Shown here piece after piece: positions 45,430-58,214 of a stretch of 64,000 bases of DNA. Source of the stretch: Liquidambar formosana (taxonomy: Eukaryota > Streptophyta > Magnoliopsida > Saxifragales > Altingiaceae); assembly GCA_039720395.1 (NCBI GenBank), contig JBBPBK010000136.1, positions 1 through 64,000 of the forward strand, in the 5' to 3' direction. The position numbers were made by a program, and so were the translations under genes. A model generated the notes under the pieces. That model had not been told where the DNA came from, searched no databases, and saw only the letters and a program-made list of their open reading frames with translations. Each line of letters starts with the position of its first letter. The first letter of the stretch is position 1.

Positions 45430-45753
45430 AGACTTTAGAAATAGGATATCTATGGCATGTCAATAGTTCTTTATCTAACACCAATAAATTGCTTTGTCAA
45501 TCAATTAGTTCTAAATGAATTGCCAATAATAATTTAATTTTGAGATTTGTTGTTGTGGTGTTGTTTGGACCGCACCCAAGGTAACTTTATGGGTTGCCTA
45601 CGTATCCCCATCCTTTTTTCTTTTCTCTTTTTTTCTTCTTTTTTCATTTTTTTTTTTTTTTTTTTTTTTTTGGAATGGGGAATTAGGCCCTCGTAGTTTA
45701 AATGCCTTAACTTTTGCCTAGGCCGCCTTTATGGGTTTTCAACCTAGCAGGCC
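45430..45753. other. Convergent intergenic stretch of B with poly-T tract
   Basis: Between the DUF7745-like stop (+) and the integrase stop (-). It has T/C-rich tracts ending in an uninterrupted T run of over 20 bases at about 45647-45671. This is the counterpart of the purine tracts in A and C. Confidence 0.65.
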
Positions 45754-48700
45754 TTACACATAATACTTCTTCAATTGATCCAAATTGGTAGGATGAGCGA
45801 ACTCAATTCCATCCAAATCCATAAGGCGAACAGCCCCTGCTGGCAATATCTCCTTAATAACATACGGGCCACCCCAACTTGACTTGAACTTCCCTCGTGG
45901 ATCAAAAATTAGAGCTCTGATTTCTTTCAACACCAAATCCCCTGTCTTCAAACCTCGGTCTTTGACATGCTTGTTGAATGCTCTTGCAACCCTTCGCTGA
46001 TATCCCTGCACATGATATAAGGCCCTCAATCGCCTTTCATCGAGCAATGCCAGCTCATCATAACGGTTTTTAACTCAATCTGCTTTTGCTATCTGACTCT
46101 CCATGGCAACCCGTAATGACGGTACCTCTAACTCAGTAGGCAAAACAGCCTCCATCCCATACACCAAAGAATATGGGGTAGCCCCTGTTGACGATCTTAC
46201 GGATGTTCTACAGCCCCATAAGGCTAAGGGTAACTTCTCATGCCAATCAGTGTAGGTGTCAGCTGTTTTCTGTAGTATCTTCTTAACATTCTTGTTGGCG
46301 GCCTCCACTACTCCATTAGTCTGCGGGCGATAAGGGGAGGATAGATGGTGCACTATGTTGTATTTCTGCAAAAGCTCCTTGGTTTCTTTCTGAAAGTGTT
46401 GACCATTGTCTGAAATGATCTCATGGGGTACCCCATACCTGTAGATGATGTTGAGCTGTATGAACTGTGCTACCTTCTTGGCATTCAGGGTCTTGAAAGA
46501 TGCTGCCTCTACCCACTTAGTGAAGTAATCGATAGCTACCAAGATGTATTCATGCCCATTGGAGGCTTTCGGCTTAATCTGCCCAATTATATCTATTCCC
46601 CATACTGCAAAAGGCCATGGTGACGACATGCTTGTCAAAGGCATGGAAGGCAAGTGTTGTCCATTAGCAAAGACCTGACACTTGTGACACTTCTTGACAT
46701 GTGCATGGCAATCTCTCTCCATTTTAGACCAATAGTAACCCAACCTCATGATTTTCTTGGCTAGCATATAACCATTCATGTGCGGTGCTCCAACTCCTTC
46801 ATGGATTTTACTAACAAGACGTTCGGCTTCTTCCTCGGTGACACACAACAGATGGACCCCATCGTATGACCTTCGGTATAGCTTTCCTCCACACAAAACA
46901 TAGTGACTTGCTAGCCTCCTTAGTGTTCTCCTATCAACGCAGGATGCTCCTTCTGGATATTCCCTTTCCTCGATGAATTTCATGATGTCATAGTACCAAG
47001 GATGGCCATCTTTTACTTCCCCTTCTCGAATAGAGCAGCAATACACAGGTTTTTCTCTACATTCTATCACCAATGGTTTTACATTCCCTCCATCTGGGAT
47101 TTCCACCATAGAAGCTAGAGTTGCCAAAGCATCGGCGAACTGATTCTTATTTCTTGACAAGTAATTAAACTCTATTTCCATAAATTCCTTAGTCAAGGCT
47201 TCTAAGTATGCATGATATGGCAGCAACTTCTCATCACGAGTCTTCCACTCTCCCTTTATCTGGCAGATAATTAGTGCTGAATCTCCGAAAACCTCTAACT
47301 CTTTAATCCCCAATTCTAGTGCAGCTTCCAACGCAAGGATGCAGGCTTTATACTCAGCGATATTGTTGGTTGCATCAAACCCCAACTTAACCGCCAAGGG
47401 TGTGAATGCTTCTTCAGGTGAGACGAGTAGAACTCCTATCCCATACCCTCTCTTATTTGCAGCTCCATCGAAGTATACTTTCCAACTCTTCTTTCTAATT
47501 TCCAGGACATCCTCATTGGGGAATTGATCATTGAATTGTTCTGATGACACCACAGGGCAGCTAACCAAGTAATTTGCAATTATACTTCCTTTCACTGACT
47601 TCTGTGTTACATACTTTATGTCGAATTCATTGAGAAGAATTGACCAATGAGCAGTTCTGTAGGATAAAACCGGCCTTTCTATCAAATACTTCAGTGGATC
47701 CATACGACTTATTAGGAGAACCTCATACGACATCATGTAGTGACGGAGTTTCTGAGTTGCCCATACCAAAGCCAAACAAGCCTTCTCTATGGCATTGTAC
47801 TTCACCTCGTAGTCTGTTATCTTCTTGCTTAGGTAATAAATGGCATTCTCCTTTTTTGACCCCTCAAGGTACTGAGCTAGCATAGCTCCTGTCGCGGTTT
47901 CAGTGACCGTCAAATATAACAATAATGGCTCACCTTGCCGTAGAGGAACTAGAATTGGTGGATTACTCAAATACCTTTTAATAGTCTCAAAAGCTTCTTG
48001 ACATTCTTCATTCCATACCTTCGGCACACCCTTCTTAAGCAACTTGAAAATCGGCTCGCACACCATGGTTAAGTTAGCAATGAACCTGCTTATATATTGA
48101 ATTCTCCCCAGAAATCCTCGAATCTGCTTTTCTGTGCTAGGCGGCTCCATTTCTACAATGGCCTTGATTTTTCCTGGATCAACCTCAATTCCTCTCTAAG
48201 TAATCATGAACCCTAATAACTTGCCCGCAGTGACACCAAAGGCGCACTTCTGAGGATTCAATCGCAGGTTATACTTCTTTGCTCGCTCTAGGAACCTTTC
48301 TAGTGCCATAAAGTGTCCTTCTCGGTCCACAGACTTCACGATCATGTCGTCCACATACACTTCCACCTCCTTATGGATCATGTCATGCAGCAATGTTGTA
48401 GCAGCTCTCTGATAGGTAGCCCCGGCATTTCTCAAACCGAATGGCATCACTTTGTAGCAATATGTTCCCCACTGTGTGATAAAGGCTGTTTTCTCCATAT
48501 CTTGCGGCGCCATCTTTATCTGATTGTATCTAGAAAACCCATCCATAAAAGAGAGAAGCTCGTGTCCTACAGTACTATCTACCAACACATCAATGTGGGG
48601 CAAAGGAAAATCATCCTTAGGGCTTACTGCATTAAGATCTCGAAAGTCCACACACATCCTCACTTTTCCATCCTTTTTAGGCACAGGCACTATATTGGAT

Positions 48701-49132
48701 AACCATTCTGGATACTCCACAACCTGTAGGAACCTTGCGTCCAGTTGCTTTGTTACTTCTTCCTTTACCTTCAATGCCCATTCAGGTTTTAACCTTCTCA
48801 ATTTTTGCTTTACCGGCTTTTTAAGGGGATTGGTGGGGATGAAATGCTGCACAATGTCAGGATCTATGCTGGGCATGTCTTTATAAGACCATGCAAAGGC
48901 TGTTATGTTGGCCTTTAAGAAGGCTATCAGCTTTTCTTTTTCAAGTGGTGAGAGGGTTATCCCAATTTTAATTATCTTTGGCAATTCATTTGTCCCTAAA
49001 TTGATTGATTCCAATTCATCCATGTTAGGTTCGGTGACACCCATTTTCCTTCGCTCGACGAGCTCCGGGGGGACGTCATTCCTAGGATCTATATCCATGC
49101 CATAAATATCCATAGAAGAAAGAAAAGAAACA
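45754..49132 (-). pseudogene. RT-RNase H-aRNase H-integrase of element B
   Basis: Second pol exon of B, one frame throughout. RT with the catalytic YVDD (about 48346-48357), RNase H, archaeal-type RNase H ('VYFDGAANKRGYG', 'DSALIICQIKGEW') and integrase (HEGVGAPHMN...CHKCQ; 'GIDIIGQIKPKASNGHEY'; 'ISDNGQHFQ'; 'PQTNGVVEAANKN'). Two stops only: TAG 48196-48198 (Gln in A) and TGA 46075-46077 (Trp in A). No frameshift seen. It is better preserved than A despite hosting A, which suggests that copies insert already damaged or decay unevenly. Confidence 0.9.
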
Positions 49133-49311
49133 CTGCAAGCAAACAATGTATAAAAGAAACACACTTCATTAAAGGAACAAACAAAAAGACACAAACTTGA
49201 AAAGGAAACAAAATTTGGTGCCACAACTATGAAACGACTCCTAACTCCACAAAGTGGGATAGGCGGACACACTTTATTGAAAGCATGAAAGACTCTAACT
49301 AAGGAACCTAC
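49133..49311 (-). other. Intron between protease and RT, element B
   Basis: 179 bp on the minus strand, donor AGCTT|GTAGGT, acceptor GCTTGCAG|T. Phase and splice-site context are the same as in A, although the interior has diverged. Confidence 0.85.
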
Positions 49312-52300
49312 AAGCTACTATCAGGCAGGTTATGATCTTCCTCTTCAAGGATCTCTGCAATGGCTCCATCTTCTAGGTACCAATTGTGAAGCGGCATAGT
49401 TGCATGGTGAATTGACGAATCTTGGCAATTTTCTATTGCTGACTCCCCCAAAGTAAGAACCACTTCTTCGAACGTGGTGACCATAGCCTTGGTATCCACA
49501 TGCTCTACCCAGTCTTCTTTCTTCTTTCCCATAGAATTTTACCAACTTGTCAAGCACTAAGGATTCGGCCCCTCTGTAAAGTACTTGTCACAAAAATCTC
49601 TATCTGCCAAAGTTGGATCGGAACTTGGATAAAAAGTGCAATAGTGTGATGGCTCTTCCTTTTCGAACTCTTTTTCTATGCACTGCACATACTCAAACCC
49701 AAACAAGGGTATCCCAACTGATTTTGGTTTTATTTCACATACAGGTACTCCCGCCATTTTCAAATCATAGTCCCCTTGAAGCGTAACAACGGCTCCCTCA
49801 TGAGAGAACTTCACCTTTTGATGCAATGATGATGGTACAGCCCCAGCAGGATGAATCCAAGGCCTTCCCAATAACAGATTAAAACATGACGGCACATCCA
49901 GGACTTGAAACTCTACTCTGAACTCCGTGGGTCCCATGATTAAAGGTAAAGTGATTACCCCAATTACTTCTCTACGGGTATTCTCATACGCCCTCACTGT
50001 CTGCCCAGATGGAGTAAAATCAGTGGGCCCCAAGCCCAAAACAGTTGCAGTTCTCAAGGGACATACATTCAGCGCGGAACCATTATCAATCAAGACCGTG
50101 GGAACCCTCTTCCCCATGGTGTCAACGGTTATATGCAAGGCTTGGGAGTGGCTTGGCCCACTTTTAGGTAAGTCAGCCTCTGTGAATACTATAGTGGAAT
50201 TCTTCGGAGCAAGGTTTACTAGATTCACCAATCCCTCAGGAGACAAATCAACCGGAACCTGTATCTGATTTAACAACTTCAGCACTGTCTGTCTGTGTTT
50301 GTAGGAGACCATAAGCAAGCCCCATATAGTGATATTGGCATTGGTCTTCTTCAACTATCAGAGTACTTCATCCTCTTCTTCTTGCACATCAAGGCGCTTA
50401 TCTAACTCACCTAGTGGATTATCAGATTCCAAGTACGGAGGCTTGAAATGGCGGCCCCCTCCTATCATGTGGTCTACTTCTTCATCACTAGCCCATATGC
50501 CATCAATTTCATTTGTGTCACCCATTAGGTCATCCCATTCAATCATGTCAATGTCCTCTATCTGTACGTCTTCTGGTATATCATCCCAGCCTGTAGGAAT
50601 TATGGGCTCACTTGGCAATGGATCAAGATAAAGCACATAGTAATCAAATTTCCCCGAAGGTTCTCCTAATAGCCCCACTTGAGGGTCTCCTGCTTCATAC
50701 CTCTCTTTCAACTGCTGTTGGATAGACTTCTTTGGCAATTGTAGGGTCTTTTGATCAATGAGGTCTTGGACGACCTTTCTCAACATAGCACAGTCCTCAG
50801 TGTCATGGCCGGGTATACCATGGTATTGGTAATATTGATGGGGTGTTTGGGGTCTTGGTTTTGGAAGGTGAGGTATGATAAGGCCTTTGTTACAGCATTG
50901 GTGAAAGGCTTGGGTCAAGGACATGGGTAACGGGGTATATTGTCTTATGGGTAGGCAAGGTCGAGATGGGTCGGCTTCAATGGCATTTATGGAGTTTGAT
51001 GAATTATGAGAGGGAAGTGGGTTTTGGGTGACATTTGGGCGATTTGGTGGAGTTGGTGGTGGGATGATTTGTTTGTCAAGTAAGTCTTGGATCTCATGCC
51101 TAAGGCGATAGCAATGGTTAGTTGAGTGGCCTTTGGCTTGGTGGAATTTGCAGTATTCATTCTCATTGTAGTTTTTGGGCAATGGGTTTGGTGGTGGTCT
51201 TGGGTCGAGAGGTTTTAGCAAATCTCGGCTTTTTAGCTTTTCAAGCACTTTCTCAAGTGGCATGTGCAGCTCAGTGAATTGGCGAGGTGGGTTGGTGTCA
51301 TTTAGGGAGATGGGTTGAGTGGGTTGGGTTATGGCATTGACCTCGGCATTGTTTTTCCCAGCAAAGTTCGGCCTATGGCTCTTTTGGACTTCTTCTGTCT
51401 TGATTGACCCATCGGCAATGGCATCCTCAACTTGTGTACCTGCTCCAATAAGAGCCTTGAAATTAGGGAAGTAGTGAGCAAAGAGGTGTTTGTGATACAC
51501 CGGCAATAGGTTCTTAACCACCAATTGAATCTGATCTTCCTCATTCGGTCTATCTGCCATTTTCGAGGCCTTTTGCCCCTACCTTGTAATGAAAGCGGAG
51601 AAGGTCTCATTAGCCCCTTGTTTCGTGGTCTCTAGGTCCCTTCGCGTGACATCCACCTCAGTGTTGTACTTGTAGTGCTCCGAGAACTCATTACATATGT
51701 CCTCCCAAGTCCGGGTTCTATTCTCATCCAAGGCTAGGAACCACTTTAATGCAGAAGTGGCTAGGGTTTCATGGAACATTTGGCCCAAGAGTTCATCTGT
51801 CGCTCCTCGAGGGTGCATAGCTCGTATATACATCTTCAAATGGGTCTTAGGGCAACCCGTTCCATCAAACTTTTCTAGTTCAGGCATCTTAAATTGTAGT
51901 GGAATACGAGCTTGAGGGAACAAAGATAGGGTACGTACATCCACCATGTCATCTGTCCTACGGATTCCCTTTATAGTTCTCTCCAAGGCTTCTACCTTGC
52001 TAGCCAACACAGAGTCTGTATCAGAGGTCTTCCCCTTGCTTCCTCCTTCTAGGTTAAAAATTTCAGGTGATTCATTCCCCGTGGGCTTAGTACTCCCTCC
52101 CTCATTGGTCTTAGTGCCTTCTCCAGACTGGGTCCCATTTTCAGTGTTATCCCCTAGGGTACGGCCATTATTCTGTTTGGGTTCCGACATCTTATGTTGG
52201 ATATCTTGGGCCATTTTCAATGCTCTCTCGGATACATCAGTGGTGTAATCAAGCTTGGTCATGATAGCCTTCAAACAAGTCTCAACATCAAAACCCCCTT

Positions 52301-52352
52301 CACTAGTTGCTTCATCGGCCATATCTGACTGGTTGGTAGAATCAATCTTCAC
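49312..52352 (-). pseudogene. gag-protease of element B
   Basis: One frame on the minus strand, likely ATG at 52322 (MADEATSEGG). Gag has 'LEKFDGTGCPKTHLKMYIRA' and the finger CKFHQAKGHSTNHC plus a second, CAMLRK-flanked, His/Cys motif. Protease has an intact DNGSALNVCP motif (about 50110) and 'FNLLLGRPWIH'. Stops: TAG 51579-51581 (Trp in A), TGA-TAG at 50355-50360 (Arg-Gln in A), TAG 49557-49559 and a TAA just after. The region after protease differs from A: it lacks the G-patch-like block and has an unrelated 'SSDPTLADRDFCDKYF' stretch. Confidence 0.85.
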
Positions 52353-53036
52353 TAAGCGCCCTTGCTGGTCGCGGATCCAAGCTAGTACGTCCTCTCACTC
52401 CTCTAAGAAAGGGAACAATCAGTCTCTCATCCTAAGGGTATGTCCTAGGCTTCCATATTTGTCTCAATGACTTCACGCCATATATACTCAATTAGTCCCT
52501 TCCAATTCAATCACTTTTGCAAGGGTCATAGGTGAAAGGTACATATTAAGGATATAGGGTGCAAAGGTTCTCTTATTAAATGTTCATTAAGCACATCACA
52601 AACACGATCATGATATCATTACAAACAATGTGGGTGCATAAGGGTGAGACCATAGTGCCCTACAAGTCTGTCTATATGAACTAATGATAAGGGTAGGCTG
52701 GGGTCCTTCATTTGCTTGAGCAATCTTTATACCTAACCACATGTGGCATCAGGAACGCCGCGTAGGTCCAGCAGTACGTGATTAACTCATTTAATATTCC
52801 CAAGGGTACTTGGCAAGAGAGGTTGAGAGCGTTCGCCCCAACTCATGAAATCAGGAAAACCAAGGTTGAGGCTAGGCCCCTCAGTGGCAAGGGACATCGA
52901 TCCTAACATGCAAGAGTTTGCGCACACAATGCAATAAATGAAAGCACACAATCAAGCGGATGCAATGTGATTGGTTTAAATTAAACTAAAGAAATTAACT
53001 TAGCCCAATCAAATTGTATAGAGTCTAGCCCACAAA
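52353..53036 (-). other. 5' untranslated leader of B
   Basis: About 680 bp, alignable to 27817-28476 in A (for example the 'ACGTGATT' and 'CCTTGGTTTTCCTGAT' blocks). No open frame of note. Confidence 0.6.
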
Positions 53037-53054
53037 TCCCCAGTGGAGTTGCTA
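53037..53054 (-). promoter_or_regulatory. Primer binding site of B, mutated
   Basis: The minus strand reads TAGCAACTCCACTGGGGA; A has TGGCGACTCCACTGGGGA. Two G-to-A changes lie at the primer-terminus end. It sits three bases from the LTR, as in A. Confidence 0.8.
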
Positions 53055-55333
53055 GTCTGTGGACCCCGAAAAAAGTGGCCCACAAGGGTTTAAAAAGGAA
53101 AGGAGTCGCCACCTTATTTTTTAAAGGAAACAAGGAAAACCCTAAAAAACGGTTTTGTTTTAGGAAAACAAAAGATTGACTCCATATTTAAAAATGGTAA
53201 GGCAAATGATCTTTTGGAAACCAGAGAAATCGGGGACTCGGAGGCTAAGTTACGATATGGGAAGGTTCTAGGCAAAGCCTATAGGCACCCATATCGCCCT
53301 AAACGGTCTCTTAATTTAATTGGGCTAAATCAAAGTCTTAATCACACACAAATCAACAATTATCATCACAAGACAGCATGCATATCATTCATTCATTCAT
53401 CCATATAATCAAGTAAATCAAAGAAAAACAAAAAAAAAAAAAAAAAGAGGGAGGGGAGAAAACCTAGGATACTTTGTATCCTAGGGTGGACTTGAACCTC
53501 ACGAAGAGCGCCTACGTACCATGTATGGAAATACATGGATCAAAGTCCACGTAGTTCGAAAAGGAATAGGGTTATAACCTAATCGAGGCCTATGGTAAAC
53601 CCTAAGTTTCCTTTCAAGTAAAACATGGTAAGTTTCAATAAATGAATGATTCTCAAAAGATCTTTATTAAATACAAAATTTGATAAAGATGGAAACTTTG
53701 ATTTAAAAGGTATTTTTTATGAATGGAAACTATAGGAATTACCATACCCCTCTATTAGGAAACAACCCTAGGGGGGAGAAAGGGAAAGTTTCAAAGAAAG
53801 GAAAGAATGGTGAATTGGGGCACCCTCATACCCTACTTACCTTTAAGCAAAAGCAACCTGTCAAAATAACCACCCTATTGCATAAGGTAATTATCTTATT
53901 TGCAAGATTTCATCTCACAATAGCCAAAATAACCACCCCACATTGGTGGGGTAGTTGCACCTGTTGTACCTGTCAAGCACCTGCAATTTGCATGCAAAAC
54001 ATACCAAAAAATACCAACCAACCAAGCTAGGTTCCAGTCAAGCAATTATCATGCTCAAACATAGGCTAACACATGCTCAAAACTCATCATTAAAGCCATT
54101 AAACAAATCTGGACAGAATTGAAATAGAGCTTAAAATCAACCATAAATCATGTAAACAACATGAATCATAAGCTAACTAAAACCCTAATTCAACCCTATA
54201 TGCAATGACATGCAAAAACCCTAAAATCAACTATATGAATGCTAAAAATGTCATAGTTACCTAATATGGAACACATATGCAGCAACTATGAAGAAAAAAT
54301 AGAGAAAATCCCTAAGCTATCATGCTATATGCAACTTAACCAACACAAGGATGATAAAAACCCTAGAATCGCACTAGTGCATAAAATCCCATGAAATAAC
54401 CCTAAATCATGCAAAACAGAATATGAACAGCATTCTAACCATGCATATCAATCGATAGAATGATTCACACATGATAAAGACATAGACTTTCACATGAAAT
54501 AAAGCTATTCTAAGCATAAACTCAATTTCAGCACTAAGGAAACCCTAGAATCCCAAACATGCAGTAAATCACATGGAATAGCATCCTAGCATACTAAACA
54601 GCCCATGAATATCATCCTAAACATGCATACTAGCTAATAGAAACAACAAAATATGATAAAAACATAAGCTTTAATATGCGAAAGAGTTATTCCATGCAGA
54701 AAACCAATTTCAGCACTAAGGAAACCTTAAAGTCCCAAACATGCAGTAAATCACATGGAATAACATCCTAGCATACTAAACAGCCCATGAATATCATCCT
54801 AAACATGCATACTAGCTAATAGAAGCAACAAGACATGATAAAGACGTAAACTTGAACATGAAATAATGACTATTCAATGCAAAACCCTAGAAAAGACTCT
54901 AAAAGCCCTAAAAACACAAACACCCATAAAACCACATAGAATGACATTATATCATGCAAAACCAGCCATAAACAATATCCTAATCATGCATTCTAAGCAT
55001 TAGAAGCATCAACACATGATAAAAATATAAAATTGCACATGAAATAATGCTAACCTATGCAAAAAACCCTAATTTGAATGAAAGAGAGAGGGAGGTATAC
55101 CTGTATGTAAAACCTTACTGCTGTAGAGTTTGCTTCTCCTCTTGTGTACTGCTGGAAACACTCTCCTTCAAGCCTTCAAGCAGTGCTCCAGCCCTCCTTC
55201 AAGCTTTCTCTCTCACTCTCTCACTCAAAATTTAGGTTAAACTACCCTAAGGATGGCTGCCATAGCCTCCAAGTCTCACACATGCCTCACACTTCAGAAA
55301 TTGCCTCCTCCCCATTGCTGAAGTATAAGGGGG

Positions 55334-55341
55334 TATTTATA
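55334..55341 (-). promoter_or_regulatory. TATA box in 5' LTR of B
   Basis: TATAAATA on the minus strand. Being in the 5' LTR, this would drive the genomic RNA of B. Confidence 0.8.
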
Positions 55342-55528
55342 GGGATTGAGGGAAAACCCTCAATGGTTGGGATTAAAACCCTAGGGATTGATCCAAGGGC
55401 TCTTAGAGGTTACCTTGGGGCTCAAGTAGGTCAAATAGGGCTGAAATTAGGGTTAAATGGCGGCTGGAGGCGAGCAAATCCGAGGAAATAGGGAAGGAGC
55501 CGCGTCAAGACTCAAAAAAGGAAAGTGG

Positions 55529-55608
55529 CTTGGGTGACCACCTGGGGCTGGGTGGCTAGCAGCCTGGGCCCAGGCGGCTAGCCGCCCAGGCCTGGGTGGT
55601 CACCCGAG
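55529..55608 (-). promoter_or_regulatory. 80-bp palindromic module in 5' LTR of B
   Basis: Full-length copy; the left outer arm has C-to-T decay (CTTGGGTGACC). Spacing to the TATA box is 188 bp. Confidence 0.85.
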
Positions 55609-56316
55609 GCCATGTCATCCTCAGCCCAATTCTGACCCCTTTCGGCTTCCAAATGTGTTTCAGGACTCAAATCAACTCCGATTTTGACGAAACGAAAGCC
55701 AAAACGACCGTATTTCGAAGGGGAATGTAATTTGAGTCACTTGAGGGCAAGAAACCCTAGCCATGGCTGCATGGTTGGGTCCTACAAAGGCGGTCAACCG
55801 CTATGCCTCACCATCGTTTAGCTTAGGTATGCACATAGGGTCGCACTAAATGCTTTCCAATTCGAAATTCAACCTCCCTAAACACATTTGGGGATGAAAT
55901 CAAGACTAATCAAGGTCAAATGAGTAGTCATAGAGTGAAAATCATGAGCCAATTCGGGCTAACCCAAAGTAGGTCTCTTAGCCAACCTAAGCCTTGTCGA
56001 GCCATTCTAATCCTGAACCATCAATTCATCGAATTGAACCCATAAATACCTCAAGTGCATTCATATGAACTCCAATTGGCAACTTGGAGATCATTTCAAG
56101 GTCAAATGGAAAGTTTGTGACCTAAAAGACGATTATGCCCCTCAAGTCACAAAAGTTCTTATTAACCCTCAAGATCAACTCCAAATCGAACCAAAATTCA
56201 TACACACCATCCTTAGGACCCTAGAAACTCAATGCAAGAGACTAGACTCAAAAAGGAAACAAAAAGACACATGAAATGACAAACCCTAGCTAAGGTGGCA
56301 AAAATGGGGTGTGACA

Positions 56317-56321
56317 CCAGG
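56317..56321. repeat. Right target-site duplication of B (CCAGG)
   Basis: Matches 4996-5000. Element C text continues with GACCACTCCTGAGCCCAC. Confidence 0.95.
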
Positions 56322-56541
56322 GACCACTCCTGAGCCCACTGTTGAGCTATGCCCTTGTGCTCGTCGACCTTGCAAGTGTTCACCTATTAAACAGAGTCTC
56401 TATCAAAAAGAAAAAGGCTAGGAGAGCGTCAAAGACTTACCCCCTAAGGAGGGAGGCCTGTCACCCTAGGCCTCATCAGATATTGGAGGCAGAAAGTGTC
56501 ATATGCAATGTCAGGAGAAGTGAACTCCTCCGCATCCCAGC
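56322..56541 (-). pseudogene. PMD gene of element C: rest of exon 5 and part of exon 4
   Basis: Minus strand. Exon 5 runs from 56369 into B. Its acceptor reads CAA where A has CAG, so it is lost. Exon 4 ends at 56441 with the donor GTAAGT and continues right to the D2 insertion at 56542. The penultimate codon of exon 4 is TAG (CAG in A). The last five bases, CCAGC (56537-56541), are the likely target duplication of D2, whose partner is outside the window. Confidence 0.85.
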
Positions 56542-58199
56542 TGTTGGGAATAGAACAAGAGGGAAAAATACAAAGGCGGAATATAAAAATTTTTCCTACG
56601 ATTCCCAATCCCATGAATCTAACTATGCATAACACAAAATCAAACCCTAACTACGAGGAGGGTTAGAACACTTACAGTTTTAATGTCTTCTCCTTTTTGC
56701 TCCAAGCTTTGATTCCGGACAGCGGTGAATGAGCAGCCCAAGTGTGCTGCCTCCAACGGTATCCACACCTAGCTAGAGCTTCAAGTCCTTTCTTTCTTCT
56801 TCCTTGTTGTTGCTAGAGGTGGAGAAGAGAGAGAGAGAGAAGAGAGCCTCCAAGGGGCTGGACGGCTAGGGTTTATTGTGCAAGCCTCTTATACCATGTC
56901 ACACATAAGTGTGACTTATATAGGCAGCCCACTAAAGGGGGCTGGCCATGGGGAAGAAACCCTAATAGGGTTATGTGTAATTACTCTTAATTGCACATTA
57001 ACCCCTATTATTTGTATCAAATACAAATAGGCCCATAAAGAACTATTCTTTATTCACTAAAACCCTTTCTCTCATAGACTTTAAAGCCCTTCTTGCATGA
57101 TCAGTGTGTGACCCATTGGGTTCACATCATTAAGTAGTAGGAATAGCACAAGGTGTGCACAATGGAACTCTTTCCATTTAGGGTCTAATTGGAACTCCTT
57201 CCAATTCCCTAATTGATTATAACTCACTTATATCAATTAGGGCTTCTACTAACCATGAGTAACACCTAGCATATGGCTCATGGTGTGGTCCTTAATGAGG
57301 TGAATAGTCATTTACAAAGAACCCTTCTGTTATAGTTTATAGGTTACAATTGCATCCTTCCTTCAACACAATGTCTCCAATTGAACTAATAGGACATGGA
57401 AGTCTGTTAAGTCCCCAGTTCAATTACTTTATACTCATTCATAGATATCAACTCATAGATGAACTCATGAAACTCTTTTCATATTCATCCTACCATGGCC
57501 ATGGATTTAATGAGTTATATTATGAATGCTATATGAGACATTCTCTCTCTTTTTCCTAAGAGTGATGGATCCCTTGTTGATCACTCACATGCCTTCATAC
57601 ACATAGCAGTAGGGCCAATGAACACCTTTGCAGACCCCTGAATAGGATTTGCACTTAGTGTTATCAAACTTCTAAAGCTACATGCATAAGGCAACTATGG
57701 TGTCTCAGGTCTAAGGATTACTTGTACCACTATAACAATGAGAAACTGATTGACAGGCAGGATAAAACTCCATTCAGTTTATCTCATATCTTTGGTCACA
57801 TTCAGTGTACCTATTCTCGCAATAGGCACCCACTTGTTGGTTGTAGTGTCTCCACACAAATAGCTTGAGACTAGCTATCCTCCTATAGAGTCAACCTAAC
57901 AAGTGCTAGTCCTATGGTTCATTACTGTCCATCATAGTGAACCTTCAACTAGGAATGCTTTAGGAGTTTAGTACAGAGATATATCTATAGTCTCAAAATT
58001 ACAACTCTTTGTAATTCCATATTCTCAACTCTAACTCCATGGACATATTATGTAAATATAAATGATGCATATAAACATAATAGAATAAGCCCTTTTATTA
58101 AATCAATAATAAATGTGACATACATAAATGAAATCAAATGATTGTTCCTAATCCCTAAACAATCATCTCCATGATTGGCTCTAGGGCATAATCCTAACA
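56542..58199 (-). repeat. 3' LTR of D2
   Basis: 1,658 bp, TGTTGGGAATAG ... CCTAACA. It is alignable over its length with the D1 LTRs. The promoter part and the GA tract differ most. Confidence 0.93.
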
Positions 58200-58214
58200 A
58201 TCTCCCACTTGCAC
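58200..58214 (-). promoter_or_regulatory. Polypurine tract of D2
   Basis: Minus strand GTGCAAGTGGGAGAT, identical to D1. Confidence 0.85.

Larger units (their letters stand above)
5001..56316 (-). mobile_element. Element B: complete Ogre-like Ty3/gypsy retrotransposon, minus strand
   Basis: Two long LTRs in the same orientation (5001-8252 and 53058-56316), TSD CCAGG on both sides, primer site next to the right LTR, and gag-protease-intron-RT-RNase H-aRNase H-integrase on the minus strand. The Tat/Ogre assignment rests on the double RNase H, the arginine-tRNA-type primer site, the intron and the protein motifs. Two antisense genes lie between integrase and 3' LTR. B is interrupted by D1 (11091-21522) and A (24825-45169); without them it is about 20.5 kb. 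Coding regions carry several stops. Confidence 0.95.
53058..56316 (-). repeat. 5' LTR of B
   Basis: 3,259 bp, partner of 5001-8252. It contains TATAAATA (55334-55341, minus) and the 80-bp module (55529-55608), 188 bp apart. The rest is AT-rich with imperfect internal repeats around 54470-54850. Confidence 0.95.
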
